This document shows, piece by piece, positions 35,201-46,015 of a DNA stretch of 64,000 bases. The notes below the pieces were generated by a model. It was not told the DNA's origin. It did no database searches and saw only the letters and a list, made by a program, of their open reading frames with translations. Location: assembly GCA_951799445.1 (NCBI GenBank), contig OX637292.1:2297296-2361295 (forward strand), written 5' to 3'. Each line of letters begins with the position of its first letter. Position 1 is the first letter of the stretch. Made by a program: the position numbers and the translations under genes. Source of the stretch: Pseudisothecium myosuroides. Its lineage: Eukaryota > Streptophyta > Bryopsida > Hypnales > Lembophyllaceae.

Positions 35201-37943
35201 TCAAAAATGGAATTTTCATCGAAAGCATAATAGGCTCCACCGGCTACATCCGAACATAGACCTAGCATAGTAGGTGAGCCTAGATCATTACGGATGTCAA
35301 ACCGCTGCTCCTCCACCACTTTCTGACTTACCCTGTTCACAACCTTCAAAGCAAAACGCACATGGATGTCACATTTCTACTCAACTTCAATAAAACTATC
35401 AGAAACTACCCAAAAACAGATAAATAAAAAAATGAAGAAGGTGAACAGAGAGCCAAGATCGTACTTTGAGCATGTTGTTCATAAGAACTAAGAAGTGGAA
35501 CTCGCTTAGAACAAGCGAGAGGGGTTTTGGTGTTCCCGAGCCATCCAAAATTTTCGAGTACTCCAAGAGCCACTTGTGTTCCACATTGCTATCCTCGTCG
35601 TGAGTGTGATTGGCACTGTGAACAATCACAGGATCAGATTTCGATTGAGACTAGCAAAATCCAGCTGATGACACATTGCTGAAAAGTCTAAACTATAATG
35701 ACATCATCTTAGATGTTCAGGTATAGTTATTGGAGAGCGCAATTCTACTCAAGACCTTGCCTAGGATACAACTACGTGAGAATAATAACAAAGTTGATCA
35801 TGTAGAAAATTGCCTTGGAGCGTTCCCAAGATTCAAATGTCCATGGTATATACCAGACCCCGAAAGCCAAGCAAACCTCTCTGCCCTCCGCTGTTTTCCA
35901 TAGAAGTGCAGCTCACTGCGAAAGAGCAAGTTCGAAACGTTTAGATTATGATGCAAAAATCTGCCATGCACAAAACAGTCACAGACCACAGCAAAACTCT
36001 GAAGAGACTAAACCTGCAAACATGACGATGGTCGTTCAAAAGAAGTGAACCACCTACCTGTTCGAGATCTCACCAGGAAGCTCGGTGAAATGGGGTGGGC
36101 CTTCTGAATAAGCCTTGAACACTGCCTGTTGATCAGAGTATGTTAGATCATAAAATCAAGCAACTAGATGACATACGTATTCCTTTCTAAGGGCTATGCG
36201 TGCTAATTCCTATGTACTTGATGCCAAATGCAAAGGAAAAGTCTAACACTTCCAAAGATCAACGAGCTAAAAGATTTAATGCAGCAAGAAGCAATAAGAA
36301 CTATGCCGAGAGGAGTATGGGGTCAAACCTCTAGGGAACCAGTGCCCTGGAAAATATACAGGCGGGAAGGAGTGGCTGCCATGATAAAATAGCGTGTAGT
36401 GCTCCCTATGCTCATGACCTCCATCTGTCACAAAGAAGCGCCCCGCCATTGATTCTTCTATAATGAGTCAATGCATTTGTCACTTCATACAAAGCACAGT
36501 CTTCTACACTAAAGTCATGATGTGAATACCACCCAGCTTTCCACTGTCAAAGTGAACACAATCACCTGAACACCAATAAAAGGCTCTGGAGCCTCCGTCA
36601 GTTCAAATAGAAGCTTGCAGAACTTCTCCTTTTTATCCTTTTCCTCAACTGCGGTCTCATACAATTGCCCAGATGTAGTCCCCAAGATCACCTCACGAGT
36701 AAAGGCTGTACAGGACACAAACACAAGCAAGGGAACATCACATTCATTGTCGGGGAAGCAATCTGAAACAGAATTAACAATAAAATACCAAGGATTCATG
36801 GTTTTAGAACGAACAACGTGATTGATCATATTGTGAAACATAGAATTCAGATGGGGTCAACTATAATATCACTAATTGCAAGTGTTGGTCAAACAATTAA
36901 TCATAGTGGACAGAAGAAAGTTCCTTATTGACGTATTCAAACTGCTAGAAATATTAGACCCAATTAGGCCCTTTCTGGGTTAACACTTCATTAGATTATA
37001 TATAGGACAAGATTTACCCACTTCTTGTGAAACTAAAGATATGAAGTACCCTCAAGAATTTCTGATAACCAGGTTCCAAAGCACAACTCCAAGACAGACT
37101 GCCGCCACCTAAACTGGTTTCAATTTTATATGGCTGCATATCTTAAACCAGTCCCATCATGAGTGGGCAGAATTACAGGACAACTGCACAAAGTGATATC
37201 CACAGAATGGAAATGGTAATAGGGAAAACCTTCATTTATTTGTGCCCGATTCCAACCAACAGAGCTCACGGTGGACCCCTTCAGTCTGCTGAACATCCTT
37301 GGTTTCCTCCACTTCCCATGCAGGTAATAAGTATCGGCACTTGAGCTGCTGCAAACTGTGAAAATTGAATGTCTTCCACCAGGGTCGATGAACACCTTGG
37401 GGACCCACTGTTCAATACCTCTGGCACTGAGATCCAATTCTGCAGAAAAATTTTAAAGTCAAAAACAAGTATCGATCTTAAAATTGTGGTTGCGCTCCAA
37501 AATCTGCCCTAAATCCGAGTGGCACTCACAGATGTTTGTCCAAAAAACTGGAGATAATAAAATTAGAAAAAACAATACCCACCAAGAGAATCATTTCCTC
37601 CGTAAAAGTCATGCCGCACGATCCAGCCTCTATTTGTGCCCACCAAGAGAACATTGTTACCGGCAGCAACATCAGTCACCAACCCATGGCCCTTGGATGC
37701 GTTCCTCTCCAACATGTCCACAGAAAATATCGGAGTCTCGGTGTTTCTATAAAACCCATCTCCACCAGGAACATCGTCCACCTGCATTCCCTTATAAACC
37801 TCAGAACCAGCTTCATTGCATTCCTTTCCATTCCAATCTGCCCGAGACTAGGATAGACATGCCATTGACCGCATACTTCCCCTTCTCCAAGCACTTACCG
37901 CACCCCAACTGCGCGAAATGTTTATGGTTGTAGTATTGTTCAT
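29266..37943 (-). CDS. VPS18: Vacuolar protein sorting-associated protein 18 (HOPS/CORVET core subunit), 24 coding exons
   Basis: Exons: 37943-37899, 37781-37583, 37439-37230, 36705-36566, 36424-36329, 36125-36058, 35915-35814, 35615-35465, 35343-35200, 34974-34855, 34685-34629, 34481-34422, 34287-34180, 33948-33785, 33543-33465, 33222-33160, 32968-32835, 32687-32582, 31931-31743, 31473-31246, 31082-30927, 30332-30168, 30000-29860, 29430-29266. Phases join throughout, giving 3090 nt and 1029 aa (Arabidopsis VPS18 is a little under 1000). The N-terminal Pep3/Vps18 beta-propeller includes IFSVDMLERNASKG and VFIDPGG. A clathrin-repeat region follows (REFRAFLSDCKD, QGEAKKAL, DPKYALRLCL). The RING-H2 ligands are C872, C875, C907, H909, H912, C915, C988 and C991. 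The protein tethers endosomes and vacuoles before SNARE fusion. One intron (35616-35813) appears to be GC-AG. If the first intron is not removed, translation would start at 37787 (1016 aa). Confidence 0.95.
31983..32007. repeat. (ATTCC)n short tandem repeat in a VPS18 intron
   Basis: Four to five units of attcc lie in the intron between the exons at 32582-32687 and 31743-31931. Confidence 0.8.
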
Positions 37944-39340
37944 ACTGCAAGAAATTTGGTTACCTTCATGTGCACTTTAACCACAAAGTCATCGATTGCA
38001 GAATTGAAAGAAACTGTCTGGTATGATCAACTTTTCAAGTAAAAATGACTACTTAACGAGGATGAACAGTGAAGGAGAAGCACTTGGTTTCAATCAAAGG
38101 TTGAACTATTATCACTAAAAACGCCATCAATTGAAAGGAATGCTCCATTCCTGAACCATTTCGCTTATGGAAAATTTGAGCCTCAATTGTCAATCGTCAA
38201 AAGTTTCAAATCTTGTACGACAATATTGAATTTGCTAAGCCTATTAAAACTTGAGGTGTGCAGTCAGTGACATATGTACTCTAAACCCAAGAGCCATATG
38301 CTTCGAGAAAATTCCTGTATTGAGCCTTTGGGTTGCAAACAAATTCAAAACCCTAAACCCTAGACAGGTAGGTGGTCCATACCGTGCTTTGAGATTCTCC
38401 CCCGCCACTGTTCCAATCGGATGGCTCCCACCCAGACATGGCTTCAGCTAAACCAGAAACTCCCCGTGCTCACCACTGCCAATTTTCCTTGCTCGAAACG
38501 TTTTCATTAAAAAACCTAATCCATATACGACACAGTTAGCATACAGTTTCAATCACTCCCTGCAGTTTCAAGGGAATTCCAGGCAGACCGAGGAAACCTA
38601 AAATTGACCAAGCCATGAGAGAATCTAAAACTCTATCCCGACGTGCCCCGCGTTCTGAGATGGAGCCATGCTGCAATTCAAGCACTCACCTGCAAACCAA
38701 ACAACGAGGTCGACATGTGCTCACACTTGATCAACCGATCAGCACTTCATTGAACACGCAACTCACACATTGCAAAAGTAAACAGCTTTGCTTCTAGGGT
38801 TTTACGATCTAGGGTTTGCGTTCAAAACGGTGACCAACAATAAAATCGCAATAAGTTACACCATCCGCGGAACCTAAATCTCCGCACCACGCACCTCTAA
38901 CAGACGTCCCCCGACGTCGCTACTTCATAATTAGAGACACGAAAACCCGCATCCCCATGTAATGCACGGCAAGACGAATTCACCTCATCGTTGAAAAATT
39001 GCGTTGCGATTGAAGTAATCCCTAGCTGCGATCGAAATCTGCAGGCAATCACCCTAAACACACAATCCTCAGCTTCCACTTGCAAGCCAAAATGCAAACC
39101 ACAAGCAGAGAGCTAAGACTTGTTCGTCATAGCCAAAGAACGGTTTTTGATGAAACAGCAGCACACCGGAGAAAGCTTGAGCAAGTTAAGCTTAATGTTG
39201 ATTGCTGCAGTGAAGATGGGCTTCAAGGATCCACCATCGCTGCGATCGCCAGCTCATGCGATCAAGCAACAAGTGGGCAAGCAACAAGTAGTGTGACTCT
39301 GCCCAGTCTACCGCAGTGAATCTTCTACGCAACTACGCAT
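37944..39340 (-). promoter_or_regulatory. VPS18 leader and promoter region
   Basis: On the minus strand an acceptor-like tttcttgcag ends at 37945, immediately before the ATG at 37943, so an upstream leader intron is likely. Telo-box-like motifs occur: aaaccctaaaccctag at about 38350 and tctagggtttgcg at about 38810, both seen in plant housekeeping promoters. Short frames on both strands at 38.2-39.3 kb (for example plus 39080-39319) have no recognised product. Confidence 0.4.
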
Positions 39341-39414
39341 ATGCCTCAATATCCAGTATTCTTTAATGTCACCTTCTCTAATATCACATCATCTGTTCCC
39401 TCACCAAACCGGCC

Positions 39415-39652
39415 AGGTTGAATTGACCCCTCATTGCCGCTGCGGTTTACCCCTGCGGTTTACCCCTGGGAAAACACCGGAATTTTTTATTTGTCACTCA
39501 TGATAATATTTGGAAATTTTGAATTCATAATTAGAATCAGAGGTCATAAATTAGATGGGAGAGATGATGATATGCAAAATTAACGGGCACACAAGAGGAG
39601 GCAATTTTTTACATTTACTTTTGGCAAGGAGAATGAAGGGGTCAATTCACCT
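39415..39652. mobile_element. MITE family M2, copy 1
   Basis: A 238-bp element begins AGGTTGAATTGACCCCTCAT and ends ATGAAGGGGTCAATTCACCT, which are inverted repeats. Its interior block ggaaattttgaattcataat also occurs in a second copy at 59090-59338. A small duplication of gcggtttacccct sits near its left end. No coding sequence. Confidence 0.75.
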
Positions 39653-39903
39653 AAATAATAATGGAAGTAATGTAGGAAGTAGGAGTAGAAATACCTCCAA
39701 ATTTCTTTAAAAGTTGGCAAGAATTAAGAGTTTCTTTAGTTAAGTGAAGAATGCCATCATAGTCTATTTGCAGTTTGAAATGACTGTAAAAGAGTAGGAA
39801 ATGACAATAATAGAGTATTTTTCATCCAATTGTTTGTCGTGTCACTCTACATCGTTTACAAGAGATGTCGTAAACTACAAGCAGATGCATCAAAGTTGTC
39901 ACT

Positions 39904-41883
39904 CTACAATTGGATCCCAGAGAATAGTGGAACCTCCAATAATTTGAAGGCCGAACTCTTGACCATATCTTTTTCAACAGATGAATCTCCTCCACCAAAA
40001 ACTGTTCCAACTAATGGACTAGTGTCTACATCTGCCAGGCCAAATGTTATTGGTAGTCTTGATTGCCCAATGCTACCAGAAGGCCTTTGGTGGCGCACAC
40101 GAGGCCCAACTTGAGTAGTTGAATTCTCATCCACCACATGTACAACTAGCATAAAAATGGCTTGTGATCTAGTAGCCATTGCCGCAACCACCTCACCAAC
40201 TGCACCATACTCAAAACTATCTTATCCAGGCTTTGAACCAGAAGATACTAGTGTGGTCTTTGCAGTCGCTGCAACGAGCAATGCTAGAGTATTTTGCAAC
40301 TCTCCCAAAGGTGCCTCAAGACTATTGCCCCCAGAATTTGACCCACTTCCTTGAGCAACTTGCGGAGTGAAGGACTGAGGCCTCAGTTGTGGATTCTTCA
40401 CCCAACATTTGTTTTCTATGTGACCAATTCGGCTACAAGGTGCATAACTGCACTTTAGAGGTGTACTTCCGCTTTGTGTCTTCTTCTGTTGCCCCTTCTT
40501 TCTTGTGGATGCATTACATCACAAAGTTTAGACCCTATGATTTGGCAACAATTATCATGTGGTTATCGTTGTTTCATGGGTTCGTACCATAATCGCACTA
40601 ACTCAGTGTATTTTTACGCACTGAATCAGTGCGAAAACAATGAATATCAATAGCTTACGGTTTATGTACTTTAACTATATGATTGCTGTGCAGTTTTGAC
40701 ACAACAATTGTATAGTTAAAGTACATAAACTATACTCTATTGATATTCATTGTTTTCGCACTGATGCAGTGCGTAAAAATACACTAAGTTAGTGTGATTA
40801 TGGTACGAACCCATGAAACAACGATAATCGCACGATATTTGTTGTCAAATCGTAGGGTCTAGACTTTGTGATGTACCTTTGTTGGTAGTACCATTTTTGT
40901 TCTTAGATTATGTATTTGTAGAGCAATCTCTTTTTCCATGGCCTAGCAATCCACAGTTTCAACATCGCATGCGAAGATTGGCTATCACCTCCGCTTCAGC
41001 CGCCATAACAATTTGCTTGGAGGCCTTGGAAGTTCCTTGGCTCTTGCTAAAGCCACCAACAACAGCTTTTGACTGGCTCGTTGTTGAAATTATGATAGAT
41101 GACAACCTCCCAGCCTCTTCCATACATAGCCTTCGATCTAACTGCTCCACAATAGCAAAAGCTTGAGCTAAAGTAGGTTGCCTGTCATATGCCAGCAACA
41201 TGTGAGGATGTGTCATATTACGGATCTTCCTGTCTTGTTTCCCTATGTAAAACTCCACCAACTAGCACTCCGTGAATGCATCTCCATTTTCACGAGCAAA
41301 TTTAGAGAGCTTTGCATACATAATGCGGGGAGTGTCTCCAACCTCTTTCTTGAAGTCTTGGATGTGACGCATGCGATCTTCACGGCTACCGCCAAACTCT
41401 GTCTCTAAATGCACAAAGAACAGCAAGAGAGGATCAAATTGAGGAGGAGGGCCTATCATAGCTATAGCTTCAGTTCATGCTCGAGACAATCGCGAGATGA
41501 ATGTGGATGTAGTCCCATCGGCGCTACTAGTAGTGAACTTTAATTTTAATCTTGCAATTCGTACTGCATCAAGGCTTGAGGTAGTTTCCTCGCCCTTGTT
41601 TTCATCTTCATCATTAGGCTTTGAAGCTTGAGCTGTTGGAAATGCAGCTCCCTCTTTCAAAGCAGTAACTAACTCCACCCTTCGAGCCTAATAGTCTTCT
41701 ACCTCCTGAAGCTCATCTCTATGTTTCTTAAATCAAGAATTATAAGCCTGCAGCGCCTTAAACTCAAGATAGGTGGGCAGTTGCTCAAAAGCCCACCAAT
41801 CATTGAACACTGCATTGCGTTGTCTTTGGGTTCGTTGCCAAGATTGAAATCTAGTCTTTCAATCGTTGAAGGTCATATCCTCA
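39904..41883 (-). pseudogene. Decayed retroelement gag with CCHC zinc knuckles, split by a MITE
   Basis: Reading the minus strand in one frame from about 41883 to 40890 gives a gag-like protein: WWAFEQLPTYLEFKALQAYN, a basic/coiled region, then MIGPPPQFDPLLLFFVHLET, RIMYAKLSKFARENGD and QPTLAQAFAIVEQLDRRL. A CCHC knuckle follows (C-x2-C-GLLG-H-GKRD-C), its tryptophan codon now TGA. The frame is broken by TGA or TAG codons at several places, all explainable by single C-to-T or G-to-A changes (CAG, CGA, TGG). The palindromic MITE at 40517-40873 interrupts it. Beyond the MITE a second knuckle-like segment (SRIGHIENKC, near 40430) and a frame at 40191-39904 continue the relic. I found no reverse transcriptase, integrase or LTRs. 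It belongs to an LTR-retrotransposon lineage; which one is not decided. Confidence 0.7.
40517..40873 (-). mobile_element. 357-bp palindromic MITE, copy 2 (TA duplication)
   Basis: It has the same ends (CATCACAAAGTTTAGACCC and its complement) and the same 357-bp length as the element at 23910-24266. The asymmetric centre (gattgctgtgcagttttgac) is in inverse orientation. Flanked by TA at 40515-40516 and 40874-40875. It is inserted in the gag relic. Confidence 0.85.
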
Positions 41884-42533
41884 GCTCATCCCAAGTAGCG
41901 GTCACAGACCACAGATCCACCGCCATGGTCCTTCATATTATCAAAGGCGTTGATCCCCCAAGTGTTGGGTAGATCAACCCTCACAAGTGGCAGGGCTAGC
42001 TACACTCTGTTCACTTCTCCACGAACATCAACCTCTAAAGTATTCTTTTCAAGTAATAAGCTTCTCAAATGCTTCTACTTTATCTCGATAGGACTAGTCT
42101 TGCACAAGAATTGAAGTACACAAGGAGAAATCTCAGATTTAGTAAATTGGCAACACCGCCATCATCTACAAACAACCTTCAAGGTATACCATCTCCTAAC
42201 ACTCCATGAAACCTTCACACACAAGATTTGAAGAGAATGAATGAGCAAAGGGGGGGCTAGGATTACAACCACCCCAAAAGTGCACCAAAACAGCTCCGTT
42301 TACACCTCGAACAGTCTAAAAATACTAGTTTAGCCCTCCAATGGCCAATATATGGCTATTTCGGCTACCTCATGTCTACAATCAACCCTTGCAAAGCCCA
42401 TAGAGCCTTTCTAGCCACCCGTCATCAAATAATGTGACATGTTTTTTGGAAAGTTGCTTGGATGATGTTAGAAAGTATCTATGAAATATTTCAAGGTGTA
42501 AATTTGACACCCAAATCAATGACATTTGGTGTT
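41884..42533. other. Flank of the gag relic
   Basis: Probably the upstream (leader/LTR side) part of the minus-strand retroelement. No LTR pair or primer-binding site could be identified. No separate gene seen. Confidence 0.35.
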
Positions 42534-43090
42534 TTAACCCCTAAAAGACCAAGCATTCAAATTTTGAAACAACAAAATGAATACAAACACATCCAAGTAT
42601 ACAAAAATGCATTTTTTCATCTATCAAATTTTTTGAAGATTTATGTGTTAGTTCTTTAACATTTTTATGGTACAAATTTTGAAGACTTTTCTACTATTCA
42701 ATATATAGGTGCCAGATGTCTGGCCTAAAAAAGTAACCTATTCAATTCAAAAAATGACCCTTCAAAAATGATATAAAAAATAAAATAAAAATATTCAAAA
42801 ATTAGTATGATTAGAATTTAACATTTTGAACTTCAAAGATTTTTTTGTGAAAATCACAAATATTCTATCTACAATAGAGTCTAGAAGGAATTTCCAATTT
42901 TTGGCTTCAAATTTTATTTGAAAAATATTGGTTTGTATACTAGTTGATCTAACTATATGGCTATGATCTATAAATCATATTTTATAACTATTGTTTGAGA
43001 GTCATTATTAAATTATTATTCTAAGTTGCATTTTATAATACATCTTCATAATTTTGGAAATGTGGACTACCATGGTCCTTAAAGGTTTAA
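42534..43090 (+). mobile_element. Short TTAA-family non-autonomous element, 557 bp
   Basis: It starts TTAACCCCTAAAAGACC and ends GGTCCTTAAAGGTTTAA. The ends are imperfect inverted repeats and both carry TTAA. The interior differs from the 925-bp elements but is shared, inverted, with 11500-12085. It would be a second subfamily mobilised by the same enzyme. No coding frame. Confidence 0.7.
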
Positions 43091-44475
43091 GTATCCTATG
43101 AAATTCAAAAGATTAGTAAGAATATCCTTTTGTCCCCCCCCCCAAAAGGTGGATGTCCTCAATACCTATTGTCCCTATCCATAAGTCAAGTCTTATATTG
43201 CTTTTAGAAAATTGGTCATTTGGAGTGTAAGATGGTATCATATTCCAAGGCTAATGGAAAAGCTTTTAGGGATAAAAGATAGATATTGAAGAGAAGCTAA
43301 ACTAGAGACAAGGCCTAAACGAGGGGAGTTTTTATTGGATGCCAACTCTCAAAACTATAACCTTAGCAACAAGTTTGTACTCTATAGCTACACCTGACAA
43401 AACCACATTGGAAGCATCTTTATTTGAATGTTAGAAATCGCTTGTGAGCTCGTAAATGCAAGATAATTACATGAGCATGTACTATGTGACCAAGATGCTT
43501 AACCTTTATAAGAGGGTCCAAGTACGATTGAAGTGCCCCAAAAAATTGTCACAAGCTTCAAGACTATAGTCACCAAAGTTCATTTTGTTCAAAAGATTAA
43601 AGTTCAAATGAATAAATTTTTGTATCTTCATATAGAAATACTCATGATGTATTAAATTAAATAGTTTAAGCAAATAAAATTGAAACATGTAATTTGTTAC
43701 AATATAACTAATATAGAATTATGTTTAATACCATATATTAGATTTTATGTAGAAAAAATATAAGGGGGCATTAATACTCTAAAAGTATTATTAAATCAAT
43801 TATCATAGAATTTCAAAACTATTCGGACATTTTTAAATGACCATCCAAAATCTTAAAAAAATATTAGATTGTAAATAGTATTTTTCAATAATCTTAAATA
43901 AACATATAGAAATACAATTCATTAATGAAGTAACTAAACTAACTTATCCAAATTTGAACTAGGAACAATAAAAGTTCAAGTTTCTTTTATTAATGAGGGA
44001 CACAAAGATTCAGACTTATAAATATGAATTTTTCATTTTTTTTCTTATAGTAGCTACTTCTACCAATCTACAAGGTGTACAATTTACGAAAAAAATTCAA
44101 ACAATATGCCAATAAGAAGAAAAATATAGGAATGAACAAATTATAGGACTAAAAAGGTTTTGTTTTTCCTATTTTTGGGTTTATGATGGTATTCCTCTAT
44201 TGTATGTGGAGCCAAGAGTGATTTGTAGACTTGAAGGTTTTCAATACAATTAAGCTCTTTAGCCCCATCTCCTTCATTGTCAACCTAAGAAATTTCTATG
44301 CAAATGCTCAATTATGTCTATGGAGTTTTATTGAGTACTTTTGCACTAAAAGATCAAATTTTTTTATAAACATGGTTTTAAAAAATTAGAGTTTTGAGAT
44401 TTTGAAGATGTTATTCACATTTTGTGCACTGGCTTGAAAAGCCACCAAGCTTGAACAATTTTTTCTTCCAGTGTG
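43091..44475. other. AT-rich intergenic DNA
   Basis: No recognised gene. Contains a poly-C run at about 43133-43142 and short frames only. Confidence 0.4.
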
Positions 44476-44622
44476 GATTATGCTAGAAGATATCCTCACA
44501 TGACTAAATTTTGGCAAGTTTTGCTTACAATTCTAACTAGCACAACTTCATGTGATAGAGGGTTTTCAACTCAAAACAACATTAAGTCATTTTTACAATG
44601 TCATTTGACTTTCATAATATAG
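44476..44622 (+). pseudogene. hAT transposase C-terminal (dimerisation domain) remnant
   Basis: A 48-codon frame reads YPHMTKFWQVLLTILTSTTS then CDRGFSTQNNIKSFLQC before a stop. This matches the hATC signature (tryptophan, then SxxCERxFSxxNxIKSxxR) of plant hAT transposases with degenerate positions. No upstream part is readable in frame. It is not a fragment of the 18.2-21.3 kb gene, whose equivalent motif differs. Confidence 0.65.
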
Positions 44623-45299
44623 AAGCACAATTGGAAATGCAATGGCAAAATTTCCAATTAAGTCGAGTATGGATAAATAATCTTTGAAATTGTATGGATA
44701 AATATCTTTGAAGTTGTAAAGACAAAGTGATTGGCTTTGAAAAGATGTTGCATTTAGAGCATTTTTGTGTTTAGTGATTTTCTCTACCATATTTTCTACT
44801 TATATATGAAGAGAAAATCATCAAATCAATGTAATTGTTAAATTTGTTAAATAAGATATTTTGCGAATCCCTTTATTTGTAGTAGAAAATTTGAATTGAA
44901 ATCAAGCATCTGTACTTTACAATGAAGACTAAGCTTATACATTACAAAAAATATGAGCCCAAAACAAAGCCGTTTGACTTTCAGCCGCAGTGCAATTGCA
45001 GGGGAAATAAAAGTATATATTTTTTAAATAATTATTTTTTCAAAAAAAAGGGGCACTAGTAGTGCCCCATCAGATTCCTAAGAAAAAAATTAATAATTTT
45101 TTGTTGTAATTGCATTGCTACTATGCAATCTTGCGGCCCTCTATAGGCCTAGAATTTTTCCTAATGAAGATTTTTTGTTTTGTTTTGGAGATAGACACTT
45201 GTTGGCTTTTGGCTCCCAAAGTTTTTAGAAGGCAACCTAAACTCTAAATCCTAAATTGCATTTGGAACCTTTAGATTAAAATTCAAGAAAGGTGTCAAA
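44623..45299. other. AT-rich intergenic DNA
   Basis: No recognised gene. A small palindrome aggggcactagtagtgccccat is at about 45048-45069. Confidence 0.4.
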
Positions 45300-45620
45300 T
45301 TTATATTTTTGTAATTTCAAATGGAGAAAAAATAGACCTTATAATTGTAGAATGACACAAAAGTTTTGATTGCACCATGATGCTCATCAAAATAATATAA
45401 ATCTATGCTAGATTTTTTAAGCTATTTATATATTTGATATGATTTTTTTCTCATTTTTTTCAAAAATATAAAATGATTTCAAATCTTTGCAAACAAATTT
45501 GAATTTTCTTCTCTTATAGAAGACATGTGATTTCATCTCTAAAAATGATAATATAAATTTTAGTTCGATTATATTCCCCAAATGGGAACTTAAAAAATGG
45601 CAAAATTTGAAGTTGAACTT
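45300..45620 (-). repeat. Diverged dispersed repeat R3, copy d (inverted)
   Basis: Its reverse complement runs colinearly with copies a-c: gagatgaaatcacatgtctt, then a ttgaaaaaaatgag-like block, catatcaaatatataaatag, ttaaaaaatct, agcatcatggtgcaat and cattctacaatta. Confidence 0.65.
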
Positions 45621-46015
45621 TGTGTCATTGTAGGGTTATTTTTTGAGTGGATAGTGGGATGAAGGGATGCTAAAGGAAGAGACTAAGGTAGGAATATCTA
45701 ATTGTGTTATAACAATATGATTTAAAATAAAGTTCATAGATATTGTAATTAGATTATGAAACAACAACTTTGGAAGATTACCAAAGCAAAAAAGTGGTTT
45801 ATGAATAATTAAAAAAATATTTTAATACTAAATTAATGGATGAATTTTAATCCTACTTTTGGTTTATAGTTTATTAATCCCTAAATGCTCTAGTTCATCT
45901 TCGAATTTTAAGCTTTATAAAGATATATGATAAATAACTTCAAAAATAATTTGTTATTGATTTGCAAACAAATTTAACATATAGATTTTGATTTATAAAT
46001 TTCACCCAACCCTCT

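Noticed and set aside
31064..37933. Numerous plus-strand frames of 60-180 codons, e.g. 32463-33005 and 37484-37933
   Set aside because: They lie antisense to VPS18 exons and introns, show no domain, and the minus-strand reading is fully explained.
39904..42000. A complete LTR retrotransposon
   Set aside because: Only gag-like sequence and zinc knuckles are present; no reverse transcriptase, integrase, LTR pair or primer-binding site was found.
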